Shown: positions 16,083 to 24,735 of the stretch, piece by piece
How positions within the stretch are numbered: the stretch's first letter is position 1
Layout of the letters: each line of letters starts with the position of its first letter
Assembly: GCA_000965745.1 (NCBI GenBank)
Contig: CP009479.1
Location: forward strand, 1,126,457-1,190,456
Source: an uncultured archaeon
GTDB lineage: Archaea > Thermoplasmatota > Thermoplasmata > Thermoplasmatales > Thermoplasmataceae
Length of the DNA stretch: 64,000 bases
Direction of reading: 5' to 3'
Notes under the pieces: model-generated
What the model was told of the DNA's origin: nothing
Databases searched by the model: none
Seen by the model: the letters and a program-made list of their open reading frames with translations, nothing else
Position numbers and translations under genes: made by a program

Positions 16083-16421
16083 ACTGAGTTCTTTCCTCTC
16101 AGAATTTTCTGAAAGGAACTCTTCTATCTTTTTGGAGAGGCTCTCACCGATTTTTACGCCATTTTTAGATGCCTGTTTAAGCTCTTCCCGAATCTGATTG
16201 GCCGTTCTGAACAGCTCGTTGTAGGAGAAGTTTACCTTGTATGTTACGTTGCCAAGGAGCGTTTTCAGCCTTCCGGCCTTCACTGTTTCCTTCTCGAAGG
16301 AATCATAGCTTTTCACCAGCTTTTTGGCTGATTCGAGGTAATCGGACTCATGCTCATCCAGTTCCCTGATCTCATCTTCGGAAAGGCTCATCAGCCTCTT
16401 CACGGCATCAATCTCTTCCAT
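16077..16421 (-). CDS. Small charged helical protein, unknown
   Basis: 114 residues, rich in Glu, Lys, Ser and Leu, with heptad-like hydrophobic spacing throughout (AVKRLMSLSEDEIRELDEHE; FSYNELFRTANQIREELKQA), suggesting a helical bundle or coiled coil. No membrane segment, Cys or catalytic motif. It overlaps the last bases of the convergent gcvPB and the end of the small upstream gene, with which it shares 14 bp in another frame. Conservation elsewhere cannot be judged here. Confidence 0.55.
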   Translation of the reverse strand: MEEIDAVKRLMSLSEDEIRELDEHESDYLESAKKLVKSYDSFEKETVKAGRLKTLLGNVTYKVNFSYNELFRTANQIREELKQASKNGVKIGESLSKKIEEFLSENSERKELSS

Positions 16422-16611
16422 CTTTGCCCTCCGTAAGTTCTGCCAGTTTCCTCAGGAGGTTCTCGCCCAGCTCAATCTCGTCCAGGACCTGGTCCAGAAG
16501 TATCTCAGCCTCGCTAACCTGCTTTTCCAGGCGCTTTACCTCTTCTTCAACCTCTCGTATCTTTTTATCGTAGTATTGAGTCTCCTCGTCCATTCTGTCC
16601 TCTAGCGACAT
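16408..16611 (-). CDS. 67-residue coiled-coil protein, unknown
   Basis: Almost entirely one predicted coiled coil (EETQYYDKKIREVEEEVKRL and on through QVSEAEILLDQVLDEIELGE) with a charged C-terminal tail. It overlaps the following 114-residue gene by 14 bp, so the two are probably translated together and may form one complex. No family recognised. Confidence 0.5.
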   Translation of the reverse strand: MSLEDRMDEETQYYDKKIREVEEEVKRLEKQVSEAEILLDQVLDEIELGENLLRKLAELTEGKDGRD

Positions 16612-16717
16612 TACAGTGCTGGGATTATGACATGATATTTATTTTCACGTCGGGTTTTCAGGAACTTTCAGTATACACAAATTCAATATTATTATAGGAA
16701 CCTGTCATTCCCCATTC

Positions 16718-17524
16718 GTGTCCTCCATAGAGCTTGACGTCATCTACGATCCCGACGAAATCGGCAAAATAGTCCCAGTTATAAGTTCAGCCTGGGGAAT
16801 GGAATCCGTTGGAACCCTTATCAAGGACATAGTATCGGCGATGCGGTATCATGGCGGTGTAGTGATAGGCGCCTACGAGAATTCAAAGATGGTTGGCATG
16901 CATTTCAGCTTTCCCGGGTATAGGAAAGGGAAGGTGTACCTGTACTCTCATATGACAGGGGTGGTGAGCGGCCTGAAATATTCAGGAATAGGCTATCAGC
17001 TCAAGATGAAGCAGAAGGAATGGGCACTGGACAACGGATATGACCTGATCGCCTGGACGTATGATCCCATCATGAGCCTCAATGCCAATTTCAACCTCAG
17101 GAAACTGGGGACAATTGCAAGAAGCTACATTGACAATTTTTATGGCACCATGGAGGATTCCATAAACTTCGGGATACCGACAGACCGTGTTGTGACTGAG
17201 TGGTGGATCAGGAAAGAGAAGAAGGTTGACTCTGGTGGATTTGCCCCAATCAACCCATTCGAATCTGAATACTCCTTTGATTTTTCATTCGACAAGGAAA
17301 ATCTGCCACCAAAGGCGATGGTACAGATTCCGGGCAATTTTGTGGAGGTAAAGAAAAAAGACAGGGAGGTTGCAGTTAACTGGAGGATGTACCTGAGGAA
17401 AGTTCTCAGGTCCCTGTTCTCAAAGGGCTACACTGCGGTTGGTTTCGATCCCCGAAAGAACGCATATCTTCTCGAGAAGGGCTGTGATTTCCCCGGAAAG
17501 GAGAACCCTTCGGTCTTCGGCTGA
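16718..17524 (+). CDS. GNAT-family acetyltransferase-like protein (COG3375 type)
   Basis: 268 residues from a GTG at 16718; an AATATTATTATAGG box about 27-30 nt upstream fits a leaderless transcript. The GNAT core is visible as strand GGVVIGAYENSKMVGMHFSF, then YLYSHMTGVVSGLKYSGIGYQLKMKQKEWAL, where GIGYQLK stands in for the acetyl-CoA pyrophosphate loop (R/Q-x-x-G-x-G/A), then YDLIAWTYDPIMSLNANFNLRKLG. Family members are predicted N-acetyltransferases of unknown substrate. The C-terminal ~100 residues extend beyond the GNAT fold. Confidence 0.75.
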   Translation: MSSIELDVIYDPDEIGKIVPVISSAWGMESVGTLIKDIVSAMRYHGGVVIGAYENSKMVGMHFSFPGYRKGKVYLYSHMTGVVSGLKYSGIGYQLKMKQKEWALDNGYDLIAWTYDPIMSLNANFNLRKLGTIARSYIDNFYGTMEDSINFGIPTDRVVTEWWIRKEKKVDSGGFAPINPFESEYSFDFSFDKENLPPKAMVQIPGNFVEVKKKDREVAVNWRMYLRKVLRSLFSKGYTAVGFDPRKNAYLLEKGCDFPGKENPSVFG

Positions 17525-17525
17525 T

Positions 17526-18356
17526 CTAAAGGGCTTTGTATCTTTTCAGGGAGACCTCGTAAATTTCACCATCAGATCCAAGGGCATTGAGAATCTCATC
17601 TACTTCCGTCTGCTCCATCCCCTGGTTTGAGGCTGCTATGACAACATCCTCATATCTGCACCCCTTGCCGTCTGTATCATTGTCCCGGACATATTCCAGG
17701 ACAAATTTCTTCGTCTCTGTCGACTGGGAAGATGGCTTTATGAGCGAGTCAATAACTCCCTGGGCGACTTCCTGAAACCTCTGGAAGTCGTACTCCTTGT
17801 ATTGCTGCTTCGCCCTCATGGCATCCTCTGCTTCCTCACGGCTGTAACCCAGCTTTGAAAGGCCATCCTCGTCGGGGGTCTCGCTTTTCATCGCTTCCCG
17901 GATTGCATAGAGTTTCCTCTTTGCAACGTATGCGGTCCGGAGATTCCAGAAATCCACTGCTGTGCTGTCAGCCCTGGCAACGAATTCGGGGTTTATGTTG
18001 AAGTAGTAGACTCCGTCATCTGTCCGGAAAGGGTTAATCCTTCCCATTATCGTGACAAGCGTTTCGGTCTCAAGGCCGTCAAGGTCATTCTTCTGCTCTA
18101 TGTTGAAGTCGTTGGCAAATGCATTTACATAGAAAGTTCCGGTTGCATCAGAGACTGCGACCTTTGTGAGGTTCTCCTCGGAATTCTTTGACGTGACGGT
18201 TCCGGTAATGAGGATCCTTTTTGCCCTGGTTCCAAGTGGCGTTATAACATACGGCTTTCCCTTCTCGTCAGGGTCCTTCTCCTCTATCATCATGCAGTCC
18301 TTGAGCTCCTTGGCAAATATCCACTTTGCCGGCTCCCTCTTCTTGGGGGCAATCAT
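17526..18356 (-). CDS. RPA-associated OB-fold protein (COG3390, RPA32-like)
   Basis: 276 residues. N-terminal OB fold: AKRILITGTVTSKNS, VAVSDATGTFYVNAFAND, then TLVTIMGRINPF with GVYYFNINPEFVARAD. The C-terminal ~70 residues (KKFVLEYVRDNDTDGKGCRY, EDVVIAASNQGMEQTEVDEIL) look like the winged helix found at the C-terminus of RPA32-type subunits. Euryarchaeal rpa operons pair such an RPA-associated protein with the main RPA. Start overlaps the stop of the large RPA gene by four bases (ATGA), confirming co-translation. Expected role: subunit of the single-stranded DNA-binding complex in replication and repair. Confidence 0.85.
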   Translation of the reverse strand: MIAPKKREPAKWIFAKELKDCMMIEEKDPDEKGKPYVITPLGTRAKRILITGTVTSKNSEENLTKVAVSDATGTFYVNAFANDFNIEQKNDLDGLETETLVTIMGRINPFRTDDGVYYFNINPEFVARADSTAVDFWNLRTAYVAKRKLYAIREAMKSETPDEDGLSKLGYSREEAEDAMRAKQQYKEYDFQRFQEVAQGVIDSLIKPSSQSTETKKFVLEYVRDNDTDGKGCRYEDVVIAASNQGMEQTEVDEILNALGSDGEIYEVSLKRYKAL

Positions 18357-19480
18357 AGTTCCACCTCCATCTCTCTGATGAACGACTTCACATCGTCCCG
18401 GGATATCCTCGAGATGTCAGATACCCTTAAGGAAAGCCCGTTGTTGCCCTCAGCAAGGTCGCCTTCAAGGATGAACGGCTTTCCGTGCAATTCCTTTCGA
18501 ATGCTGCTGTACACTTCCCTCTTGGTCAGGCTACTGCTGGCAGGGTCCAGATCGGATTCCTGCATTCCAAGCAGCTTCATCAGGGCTTCCCTTCCGCTTG
18601 TGCACTGGATATAACCTGTTCCATCAGACAGGGTGAAATAAGCGAAAAGATCGTAAATGAAAGGTGCCGAGGGGTGATCAGGACACCTCACATCCTCAAT
18701 AGTCTTCCTGCACTCAGAGCATCTCAGCCTAAGCCCGCTCTTTTCCCCCAATGATATGATAAAACCTGAAAATGAAACTCCCCCGACTGGGGAGCCAAGG
18801 TCTGAAATGTTGTATAACCTCCTCCCGGGAGGGGGAGCAACGTTGACCTCGCCGATCTTTGTTTTTTCATTTACTGAGATTCTTATCCTCCCCTTGTACT
18901 CGGAGACCTTTGCACCCTCTATCTTTACGCCGGTGCCTTCGGGAAGGGATCTGCCGAAGGATGAAACCCTCACTTTCCCGGTTTCATCAGCAATGTCCCC
19001 GAAATAGACCTTCCTGGTCTCACCATCCCTCTCGTATTCCCTGGACCTGACGTCAGAGATTATTCCCTGAACAGTAACATAGGGGTCCCTGGTGCTGAGA
19101 TCCTTTATCTTTGCCTCCTTGAAACTGCGCTTGACTTCCATCTTCTCCTCCGGAAGAAGAATTATTTCCGATCTGTTGTCAAGATACAGCCTCAGGGTGC
19201 CATTGAACTCCTTTGTGTAGCAGTTCTTCAGCTCCAGGACATCACCTGCCTGAACGTTGGGGTTAAAACTCCATGCAGTGAAAAACATGGTCCCGGTCTC
19301 ATCACCAAGAAGCCCATAATGGTAAACATTCTCTCCCTTGTCTGACTTCGTGGTGCGCTTCTCTACATTAATCAGTTTTATCTTCAGTGAGAGGTTCTTT
19401 TCCTCTCCCTTGATCTCCTCGATCTTCTTGAAATCCAAATTAACCCTCCTATCCGTAAAGCCTGTCTTCGGTTTCTCCAT
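18353..19480 (-). CDS. Replication protein A, large subunit (multi-OB ssDNA-binding protein)
   Basis: 375 residues with three recognisable OB-fold units (KIKLINVEKRTTKSDKGENV with GLLGDETGTMFFTAW; PYVTVQGIISDVRSREYERD with GDIADETGKVRVSSFGR; then VSFSGFIISLGEKSG). The last is followed by a zinc-binding module, CSECRKTIEDVRCPDH, typical of the C-terminal domain of archaeal RPA. It coats single-stranded DNA. The start overlaps the end of the preceding gene by about 30 bp and the stop overlaps the RPA-associated gene, giving a three-gene operon. Confidence 0.88.
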   Translation of the reverse strand: MEKPKTGFTDRRVNLDFKKIEEIKGEEKNLSLKIKLINVEKRTTKSDKGENVYHYGLLGDETGTMFFTAWSFNPNVQAGDVLELKNCYTKEFNGTLRLYLDNRSEIILLPEEKMEVKRSFKEAKIKDLSTRDPYVTVQGIISDVRSREYERDGETRKVYFGDIADETGKVRVSSFGRSLPEGTGVKIEGAKVSEYKGRIRISVNEKTKIGEVNVAPPPGRRLYNISDLGSPVGGVSFSGFIISLGEKSGLRLRCSECRKTIEDVRCPDHPSAPFIYDLFAYFTLSDGTGYIQCTSGREALMKLLGMQESDLDPASSSLTKREVYSSIRKELHGKPFILEGDLAEGNNGLSLRVSDISRISRDDVKSFIREMEVEL

Positions 19481-20060
19481 TGTTTGCTACTGGATAAACC
19501 TGGCTGATTATCTCTTCCGCATCCTCTTTATTTATTCCAATTTTTCCCACAAGTATGTTCTCAATATCCTGTTTCGTCTTCCCCTGTTTCACAAAATCCC
19601 CGATCATCTTGAACATCCACTGGAGGATCTGCTGGTTGAACTCCTCCTCAATACGGAGTGCATTTGCCATTATGTAGAGGGAAGTGAGGAGCAGATTCAG
19701 GCTCACATCTATCTTGTCCTTGGTCACCTCGTCAATCGGGAGATCGACCCTTAAAGTTATTTCCTCATTCATTCCGGCCAGCATGAACTTTACATGTTCT
19801 ATCTGCCTGTTCAACATAAGCAGAGTCCTGTATATGGCCAGCCTCGGCTCACTCTCGATAACTGCAGTCTCTATTTCCGTCCTCATGAACATCTGCACGC
19901 TCTTGTTCAGAAACAGCATATGGATCTTGAAAGGTACGTGCTTATGATCAAGTATCAGATAATCGCCATGTTTCTTAATCTTCCAGGGGAGGTCAATAAG
20001 CTTTTCAGATTCATCATCTCCTGCTGCAAGCCAGGAAATGATCTTTTCTTTTATATCCAT
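19449..20060 (-). CDS. YbjN-like/chaperone-fold protein upstream of rpa, function unknown
   Basis: 203 residues. The central region (HKHVPFKIHMLFLNKSVQMF, then RLAIYRTLLMLNRQIEHVKF, ITLRVDLPIDEVTKDKIDVS) has the alternating strand-helix pattern of the YbjN / type III secretion chaperone-like fold. The C-terminal part is helical (EEFNQQILQWMFKMIGDFVK). It is the first gene of the rpa operon, overlapping the RPA start by about 30 bp, so a role alongside RPA is likely but unproven. Confidence 0.6.
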   Translation of the reverse strand: MDIKEKIISWLAAGDDESEKLIDLPWKIKKHGDYLILDHKHVPFKIHMLFLNKSVQMFMRTEIETAVIESEPRLAIYRTLLMLNRQIEHVKFMLAGMNEEITLRVDLPIDEVTKDKIDVSLNLLLTSLYIMANALRIEEEFNQQILQWMFKMIGDFVKQGKTKQDIENILVGKIGINKEDAEEIISQVYPVANNGETEDRLYG

Positions 20061-20257
20061 TAAATCATTAAATTATACTCTAGTTTCATATATTGTTTTC
20101 TAGATACAACGCGACAGTCTACTATATACAATTCAGGCAATTCTTCAATAAAGGTCAGTAATGGCGGATTGCAGTCATCTATGATTTATAAGGGATAAAG
20201 CACTTCCGAAAGAATCAGGGGGTTATCACTACGTACAGTACTAGATTCGCAGGCACC

Positions 20258-21376
20258 ATGATAATGCTTTCCCGTCTAGTATACGCGATGAACTGGTATA
20301 ACCTGTCTCCTGCCATAGGCCAGATATCGAGGGCATTTGGAGTGAACTTTGCCGAAACGAGCCTCCTGTTTTCCTTCTTTCTCTTTGGGGCGGGAACATT
20401 CCAGATACCTGCGGGCATACTTGCTACCAGAATCGGGTCAAAGAAGGTTGCCATGAGCGGATTGTTCGTGATGGCGTTTACTGCAATACTTTCAACTTTT
20501 TCACCAAGCTATTTTGCCCTCATAACTCTGAGATTCATCACCGGGTTCGCTGCTGCATTTTTCTTCTCTTCGGCAATAGGAATACTCAACGAACTCTACC
20601 AGAGGGACATTACCAAAATGGTGGGAATATACAACGGCTTCTTCGCTATCGGTGGTGGCGTTGGCATATTCCTTTTCACCCCTATTGTGAACTCGATGGG
20701 CTGGAGGATGGGATTTCTTATTGCAGGACTTGTGACACTAGTTGTGGCTGCGGTCACGACATACAGCCTGCCGAAAACACGCATAACTGGAAAATTCAAC
20801 ATGAAGGCAGTGACTGAGAGGCTGACAGACAAGACAATATGGCTCGTCGCCCTTGGCCTGGACGGCCTGTGGGGGCTGAACTTCACTTTCTCCGAGTATT
20901 TCAAGTCGTATGCGATATTCATAGGCCAGCCAGAAATAATTGCAGGCTTGATGGGCGGCATGATCCTTTTCCTTGGAATTGTAGGGGGCTACCTTACTGG
21001 GGCTTTGAGGAAGTACAGCCCGTTGAGGACAGTTTCGATTCTTACAACAATCGTGGGGGCCTCCATTGCAGTCATTCCTTTCCTGGCCGGCTACACAATA
21101 TGGATGCCGGTGATTCTTGACGGGGTGTTCTCTGTCGTGATAGTGTCAATGGAATACGGCATACTGATCAGGCTGAACAAGGACCCGCGTTATGTCCCTC
21201 TGAGTCTGGGAACAGTCAACTCAATACAGATAGGCTTCGGGTCCCTCATTCCATTTGCATTTGCATTCCTGAACAAGGGAAATTACACTTTCTCCTGGAT
21301 ATTCCTGGGGCTGCTTTCAATTGTGCTCCTCCCACTCCTCTGGCTTGAGCTGAGGAACAAGCACGTTGAAACGTGA
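20258..21376 (+). CDS. Major facilitator superfamily transporter
   Basis: 372 residues, mostly hydrophobic, with about 11-12 membrane helices. The MFS loop 2-3 signature appears as GILATRIGSKKVAMSG and again in a weaker form between the two halves (GYLTGALRKYSPLRTVS). The first helix starts almost at residue 1 (MIMLSRLVYAMNWYNLSPAI), and the frame is open further upstream (RFAGT before the Met) without a canonical start, so the N-terminus is slightly uncertain. Substrate cannot be inferred. Confidence 0.82.
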   Translation: MIMLSRLVYAMNWYNLSPAIGQISRAFGVNFAETSLLFSFFLFGAGTFQIPAGILATRIGSKKVAMSGLFVMAFTAILSTFSPSYFALITLRFITGFAAAFFFSSAIGILNELYQRDITKMVGIYNGFFAIGGGVGIFLFTPIVNSMGWRMGFLIAGLVTLVVAAVTTYSLPKTRITGKFNMKAVTERLTDKTIWLVALGLDGLWGLNFTFSEYFKSYAIFIGQPEIIAGLMGGMILFLGIVGGYLTGALRKYSPLRTVSILTTIVGASIAVIPFLAGYTIWMPVILDGVFSVVIVSMEYGILIRLNKDPRYVPLSLGTVNSIQIGFGSLIPFAFAFLNKGNYTFSWIFLGLLSIVLLPLLWLELRNKHVET

Positions 21377-21472
21377 TCAAGCATCAGACCTGAAGTGCGT
21401 AATTAGTATTCCTCATTTCAGGGCCTATCAGGAGATTTAAATACCTTCAGTTAAATCAATTGGTACAGGATA

Positions 21473-22717
21473 ATGAGGATATCCAAATCCCTGAAGATTC
21501 CGGCGTCGCTATGTATAAGGTGCAGAGGCACCAAGATGCTCTGCGGTCTTTCGTACTGCCCGATTACTGTAAAGAACCTCGTAGAACCGAAGCTAAAGCA
21601 GATCAAGGGCAACGAGCTTACGGGATCGTCTCCCCCTTCGGTTTTTGTTGGAAGGTTCGGCTATCCCAAGGTCAGGCTTTACCCGTCATCACCGCCCGTG
21701 ATCGGTGATACGTCAGATTATGAAGACCCCGGGAGATGGATCAATATTGCCATGGATGAGTTTCTAAGCAAGAGGCTCTCTCTTTTGCGTGGAGGGATGA
21801 TAGCGGAAGTCCATGGGGCATCAGACCCGACAAGGACCCTGCAGGATGTCCAGCTGATGTCCATGTCCCGTGAACCCACAACGGTCAATATGCAGTTTTC
21901 AAAGAGCCTTTCAAGCGACAGGTCAGTGCTCGACGACCACGTGACTCCAATGGGTCCATGGTCTCCGCTGAAGAAACTTGAAATTGAGCCCGGAAAACAT
22001 GAACTTGTTGTAGAGAAGGTATGGGGCGATGCAGACTTCAAAGCCCAGAACGCCATGTTTGAACTCTACAAATCGGGAATCAAGGAGTACAGGATATCGA
22101 AGATACTGAGCGTGGGAGCCATCGGAGTCTCAAAGAAAAGAAAAATGGTTCCCACAAGGTGGTCCATCACTGCAACAGACAAGTCACTCTCTGATCAGGT
22201 TGTCGCTGATATAAAGGGATATTCCACCGTTGATGAGCACCTTGTTTATGTAAGAAAAACCTCAGGAAACCTCTTCATGGCAATACTGAGCCCGAGAAGC
22301 TGGATGTTTGAATGGGGCGAGTCATGGTTCCCGGGAAGCACATGGAACCAGTGGGGAAGTGCAGCACAGGTTGAGATAGATCATGAGGGATATTACGGAA
22401 GGAAGGACTACCCCGGAATTGGCGGTTGCTATTACGCGAGCCGGCTGGCGGTTGCTGAAGCTCTCGCAACCATGAAAAGGCAGGCTACTGCAACCCTCTG
22501 GAGAGAAATATACCCTGGATTTAACCTTCCTGTTGGCGTCTGGTTTGTAAGGGAGAACATGAGGGCAATGTTTGCCACTAAGCCCTACAGGTTCAGCACT
22601 TTCCAGGACGCAGTCGATTTCCTGTCAAAATACACTAAGGTGCCGGTTAAGTACTGGCTTGCAAAATCCGGAAACTATCCGTTCCTTCGTACGGGAGGAC
22701 TTGATGACTATCTGTAG
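21473..22717 (+). CDS. Nre-family DNA repair protein (COG1602)
   Basis: 414 residues. The N-terminus has the Cys-rich zinc motif CIRCRGTKMLCGLSYCP, followed by SSPPSVFVGRFGYPKVRLYP and DDPGRW-like segments (YEDPGRWINI) typical of archaeal Nre proteins. The C-terminus ends RTGGLDDYL, which resembles a PCNA-interacting peptide (QxxLDxF/Y). In haloarchaea and Methanosarcina, NreA/NreB have been linked to DNA-damage tolerance with PCNA. It is followed 8 nt later by an SPL-like radical SAM gene, so both may serve DNA repair. Confidence 0.85.
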   Translation: MRISKSLKIPASLCIRCRGTKMLCGLSYCPITVKNLVEPKLKQIKGNELTGSSPPSVFVGRFGYPKVRLYPSSPPVIGDTSDYEDPGRWINIAMDEFLSKRLSLLRGGMIAEVHGASDPTRTLQDVQLMSMSREPTTVNMQFSKSLSSDRSVLDDHVTPMGPWSPLKKLEIEPGKHELVVEKVWGDADFKAQNAMFELYKSGIKEYRISKILSVGAIGVSKKRKMVPTRWSITATDKSLSDQVVADIKGYSTVDEHLVYVRKTSGNLFMAILSPRSWMFEWGESWFPGSTWNQWGSAAQVEIDHEGYYGRKDYPGIGGCYYASRLAVAEALATMKRQATATLWREIYPGFNLPVGVWFVRENMRAMFATKPYRFSTFQDAVDFLSKYTKVPVKYWLAKSGNYPFLRTGGLDDYL

Positions 22718-22725
22718 GTGGTAAG

Positions 22726-23580
22726 ATGAGAAATGTCACTGTAAAAGAGATAAGGACGTCTTCAGCCCTTACGAAATCAGGCCTGCCTGAACTTAAATAT
22801 GCCCTCAACCCGTATCTCGGGTGCCTGCACGGCTGCGTGTACTGTTACGCAATGGATTTTACCAATGATAGGGAAGCAGCCGGCAACTGGGGTTCAGTAA
22901 TAGCAGTAAAAATAAACATACTCGAGGCACTGAAAAAGGACATCAGCCGACTTTCCAGAGGTGTGGTGGGCGTGTCAACGGTCACGGATCCGTATCAGCC
23001 CGTTGAAGGGAAGTACAGGCTGACCAGGAACTCTATCGACATGCTTTCAAGGAATGGATTCAGGGTATCAATCCAGACTCGATCTCCCCTGGTCACAAGA
23101 GATCTGGACATAATGCAGAAGAATCCCGGCATGTTCGATCTTGGAATGACAATTGCCTCGCCTTCAGAATCGCTTACTGATATGATAGAACCCGGGGCAC
23201 CATCACCTGCTTCAAGGATGGGTGCCCTGAGGAAGGCTTCAGAAATGGGTATTGAGACATGGATTTTCCTGGGTCCCCTTATCAGGGGGTTCAATGACAC
23301 AGATGAACAGGTAAGTGAAATAATAGAATTTGCAGCAGAAAACGGATCAAGGGTGATATACGACAAATTTTCCCCATACAGGGGTCCGGCAAAGCTCATG
23401 GAAAACATCCTCCCGGAAGGAAAGTATGACTACATCAGGCATGCTGACAGGAAATGGTGGGAATCGATGAGGTCCACTATCATGAAGAAATGTGAAAAGT
23501 CTGGAGCAAAATGCAATTCGCAGGCAGAGGACTGGAAATACGAGAAGGCAAAGCTCGTCAGGCCACTGACCGATTTCTGA
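22726..23580 (+). CDS. Radical SAM protein, spore-photoproduct-lyase-like (COG1533)
   Basis: 284 residues. The radical SAM cluster motif is NPYLGCLHGCVYCYAMDF (CxxxCxxC), followed by VGVSTVTDPYQPVEGKYRLT, a hallmark of the SplB-related COG1533 family. These bind a 4Fe-4S cluster and cleave S-adenosylmethionine; the substrate of the archaeal subgroup is unknown. It starts 8 nt after the Nre gene, which supports one transcript and a possible DNA-lesion role. Three additional Cys near the C-terminus are present. Confidence 0.85.
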   Translation: MRNVTVKEIRTSSALTKSGLPELKYALNPYLGCLHGCVYCYAMDFTNDREAAGNWGSVIAVKINILEALKKDISRLSRGVVGVSTVTDPYQPVEGKYRLTRNSIDMLSRNGFRVSIQTRSPLVTRDLDIMQKNPGMFDLGMTIASPSESLTDMIEPGAPSPASRMGALRKASEMGIETWIFLGPLIRGFNDTDEQVSEIIEFAAENGSRVIYDKFSPYRGPAKLMENILPEGKYDYIRHADRKWWESMRSTIMKKCEKSGAKCNSQAEDWKYEKAKLVRPLTDF

Positions 23581-23645
23581 AACGAATTATGTAGAATGGA
23601 TGGCAGGCTACACAAGAATTATATGTCCGCTAGTCTTGTTTTACT

Positions 23646-24728
23646 ATGGTTGTACAGGACATTTTCAGAAATTTGCAGGAAACGGACACCATTCTGATCA
23701 TGAACGGTGGAGAAAACGCGATTGACAAGACATTCTTCTATCTCACCGGTGCTGAAAGCGGATTATTCGAGGGATCCGCCGTAATCGCAAATGAAGACAG
23801 GATAGAACTGATAGCATACAACCTTGAGGAGCAGTCTGCAAGGGAAACTGGAAAGGAGGTCACAGTTGTTGACACAAAGAGGCAGATGGAAGAAAAAGTT
23901 GCGGAAAAGCTGAAAGGAAAAAACAAGATAGGGGTGAACCTGGAATCGCTGACCGCAAATATGTTCTCCAGCATCAAGAAGCTACTCCCCGGAAGTGAAT
24001 TTATTGATGTATCAAAAATAATCGCAGATGCAAGGACGACTAAGTCTCCTGACGAGATAAAAAAACTTCGGGAGGCCGCCAGGATTGGAAGCGAGATTTA
24101 CACGGATGTTCTCGACAACCTCAAGGAAGGAATGAAAGAGACGGATGTCGCAGCTGACCTCGTTCATGGGATGATGAGGGGAGGAGCTACGGGGCCTTCT
24201 TTCATGCCAATTGTAGGCTTCGGCTCAAACAGCTCGATACCGCACTACTTCCCTGGAGAAAGGAAACTGAAAAAGGGGGATTTTGTCCTTACCGATTATG
24301 GTGCCCTTTACAAGCGGTATTGCTCAGACATCACAAGGACAGCAGTTTTCGGAAGAGCCACCGATCAGCAGAAGGAGATGTATGAGATTGTCCGCAGGGC
24401 ACAGATGGAAAGCATGCACATGATAAAGGCGGGTGCCAATGGCAGGCTTGTAGACAGGAAGGCCCTGGAAGTTATTGATGCAACAAAATACAAGGGACGC
24501 TTCATGCACGGCCTGGGCCATGGGCTCGGATTAGAAGTTCATGACCATTCAGCACTGGGCAGGACGGAGGATTTGGAGCTTAAGGAGAATATGGCAATCA
24601 CCGTTGAGCCCGGAATCTACATACCTGATTACGGCGGAGTCCGCATAGAGGATGATGTGCTCGTGAAAAAGGACGGTTTTGAACAGATCACGGGCAACTC
24701 CTCAAAGGAGTTGCTGGAGGTATCCTGA
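23646..24728 (+). CDS. M24-family metallopeptidase (Xaa-Pro dipeptidase-like)
   Basis: 360 residues with the creatinase N-terminal domain (about 1-125) and the pita-bread catalytic domain. Metal ligands are visible: Asp in VLTDYGALYKRYCSDITRTA (two Asp), His in HGLGHGLGLEVHD, Glu in MAITVEPGIYIP and Glu in GGVRIEDDVLV. These enzymes remove N-terminal residues before proline, fitting peptide catabolism. The start lies shortly after a short AT-rich promoter; the stop is 7 nt before the next gene. Confidence 0.9.
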   Translation: MVVQDIFRNLQETDTILIMNGGENAIDKTFFYLTGAESGLFEGSAVIANEDRIELIAYNLEEQSARETGKEVTVVDTKRQMEEKVAEKLKGKNKIGVNLESLTANMFSSIKKLLPGSEFIDVSKIIADARTTKSPDEIKKLREAARIGSEIYTDVLDNLKEGMKETDVAADLVHGMMRGGATGPSFMPIVGFGSNSSIPHYFPGERKLKKGDFVLTDYGALYKRYCSDITRTAVFGRATDQQKEMYEIVRRAQMESMHMIKAGANGRLVDRKALEVIDATKYKGRFMHGLGHGLGLEVHDHSALGRTEDLELKENMAITVEPGIYIPDYGGVRIEDDVLVKKDGFEQITGNSSKELLEVS

Positions 24729-24735
24729 ACTATTT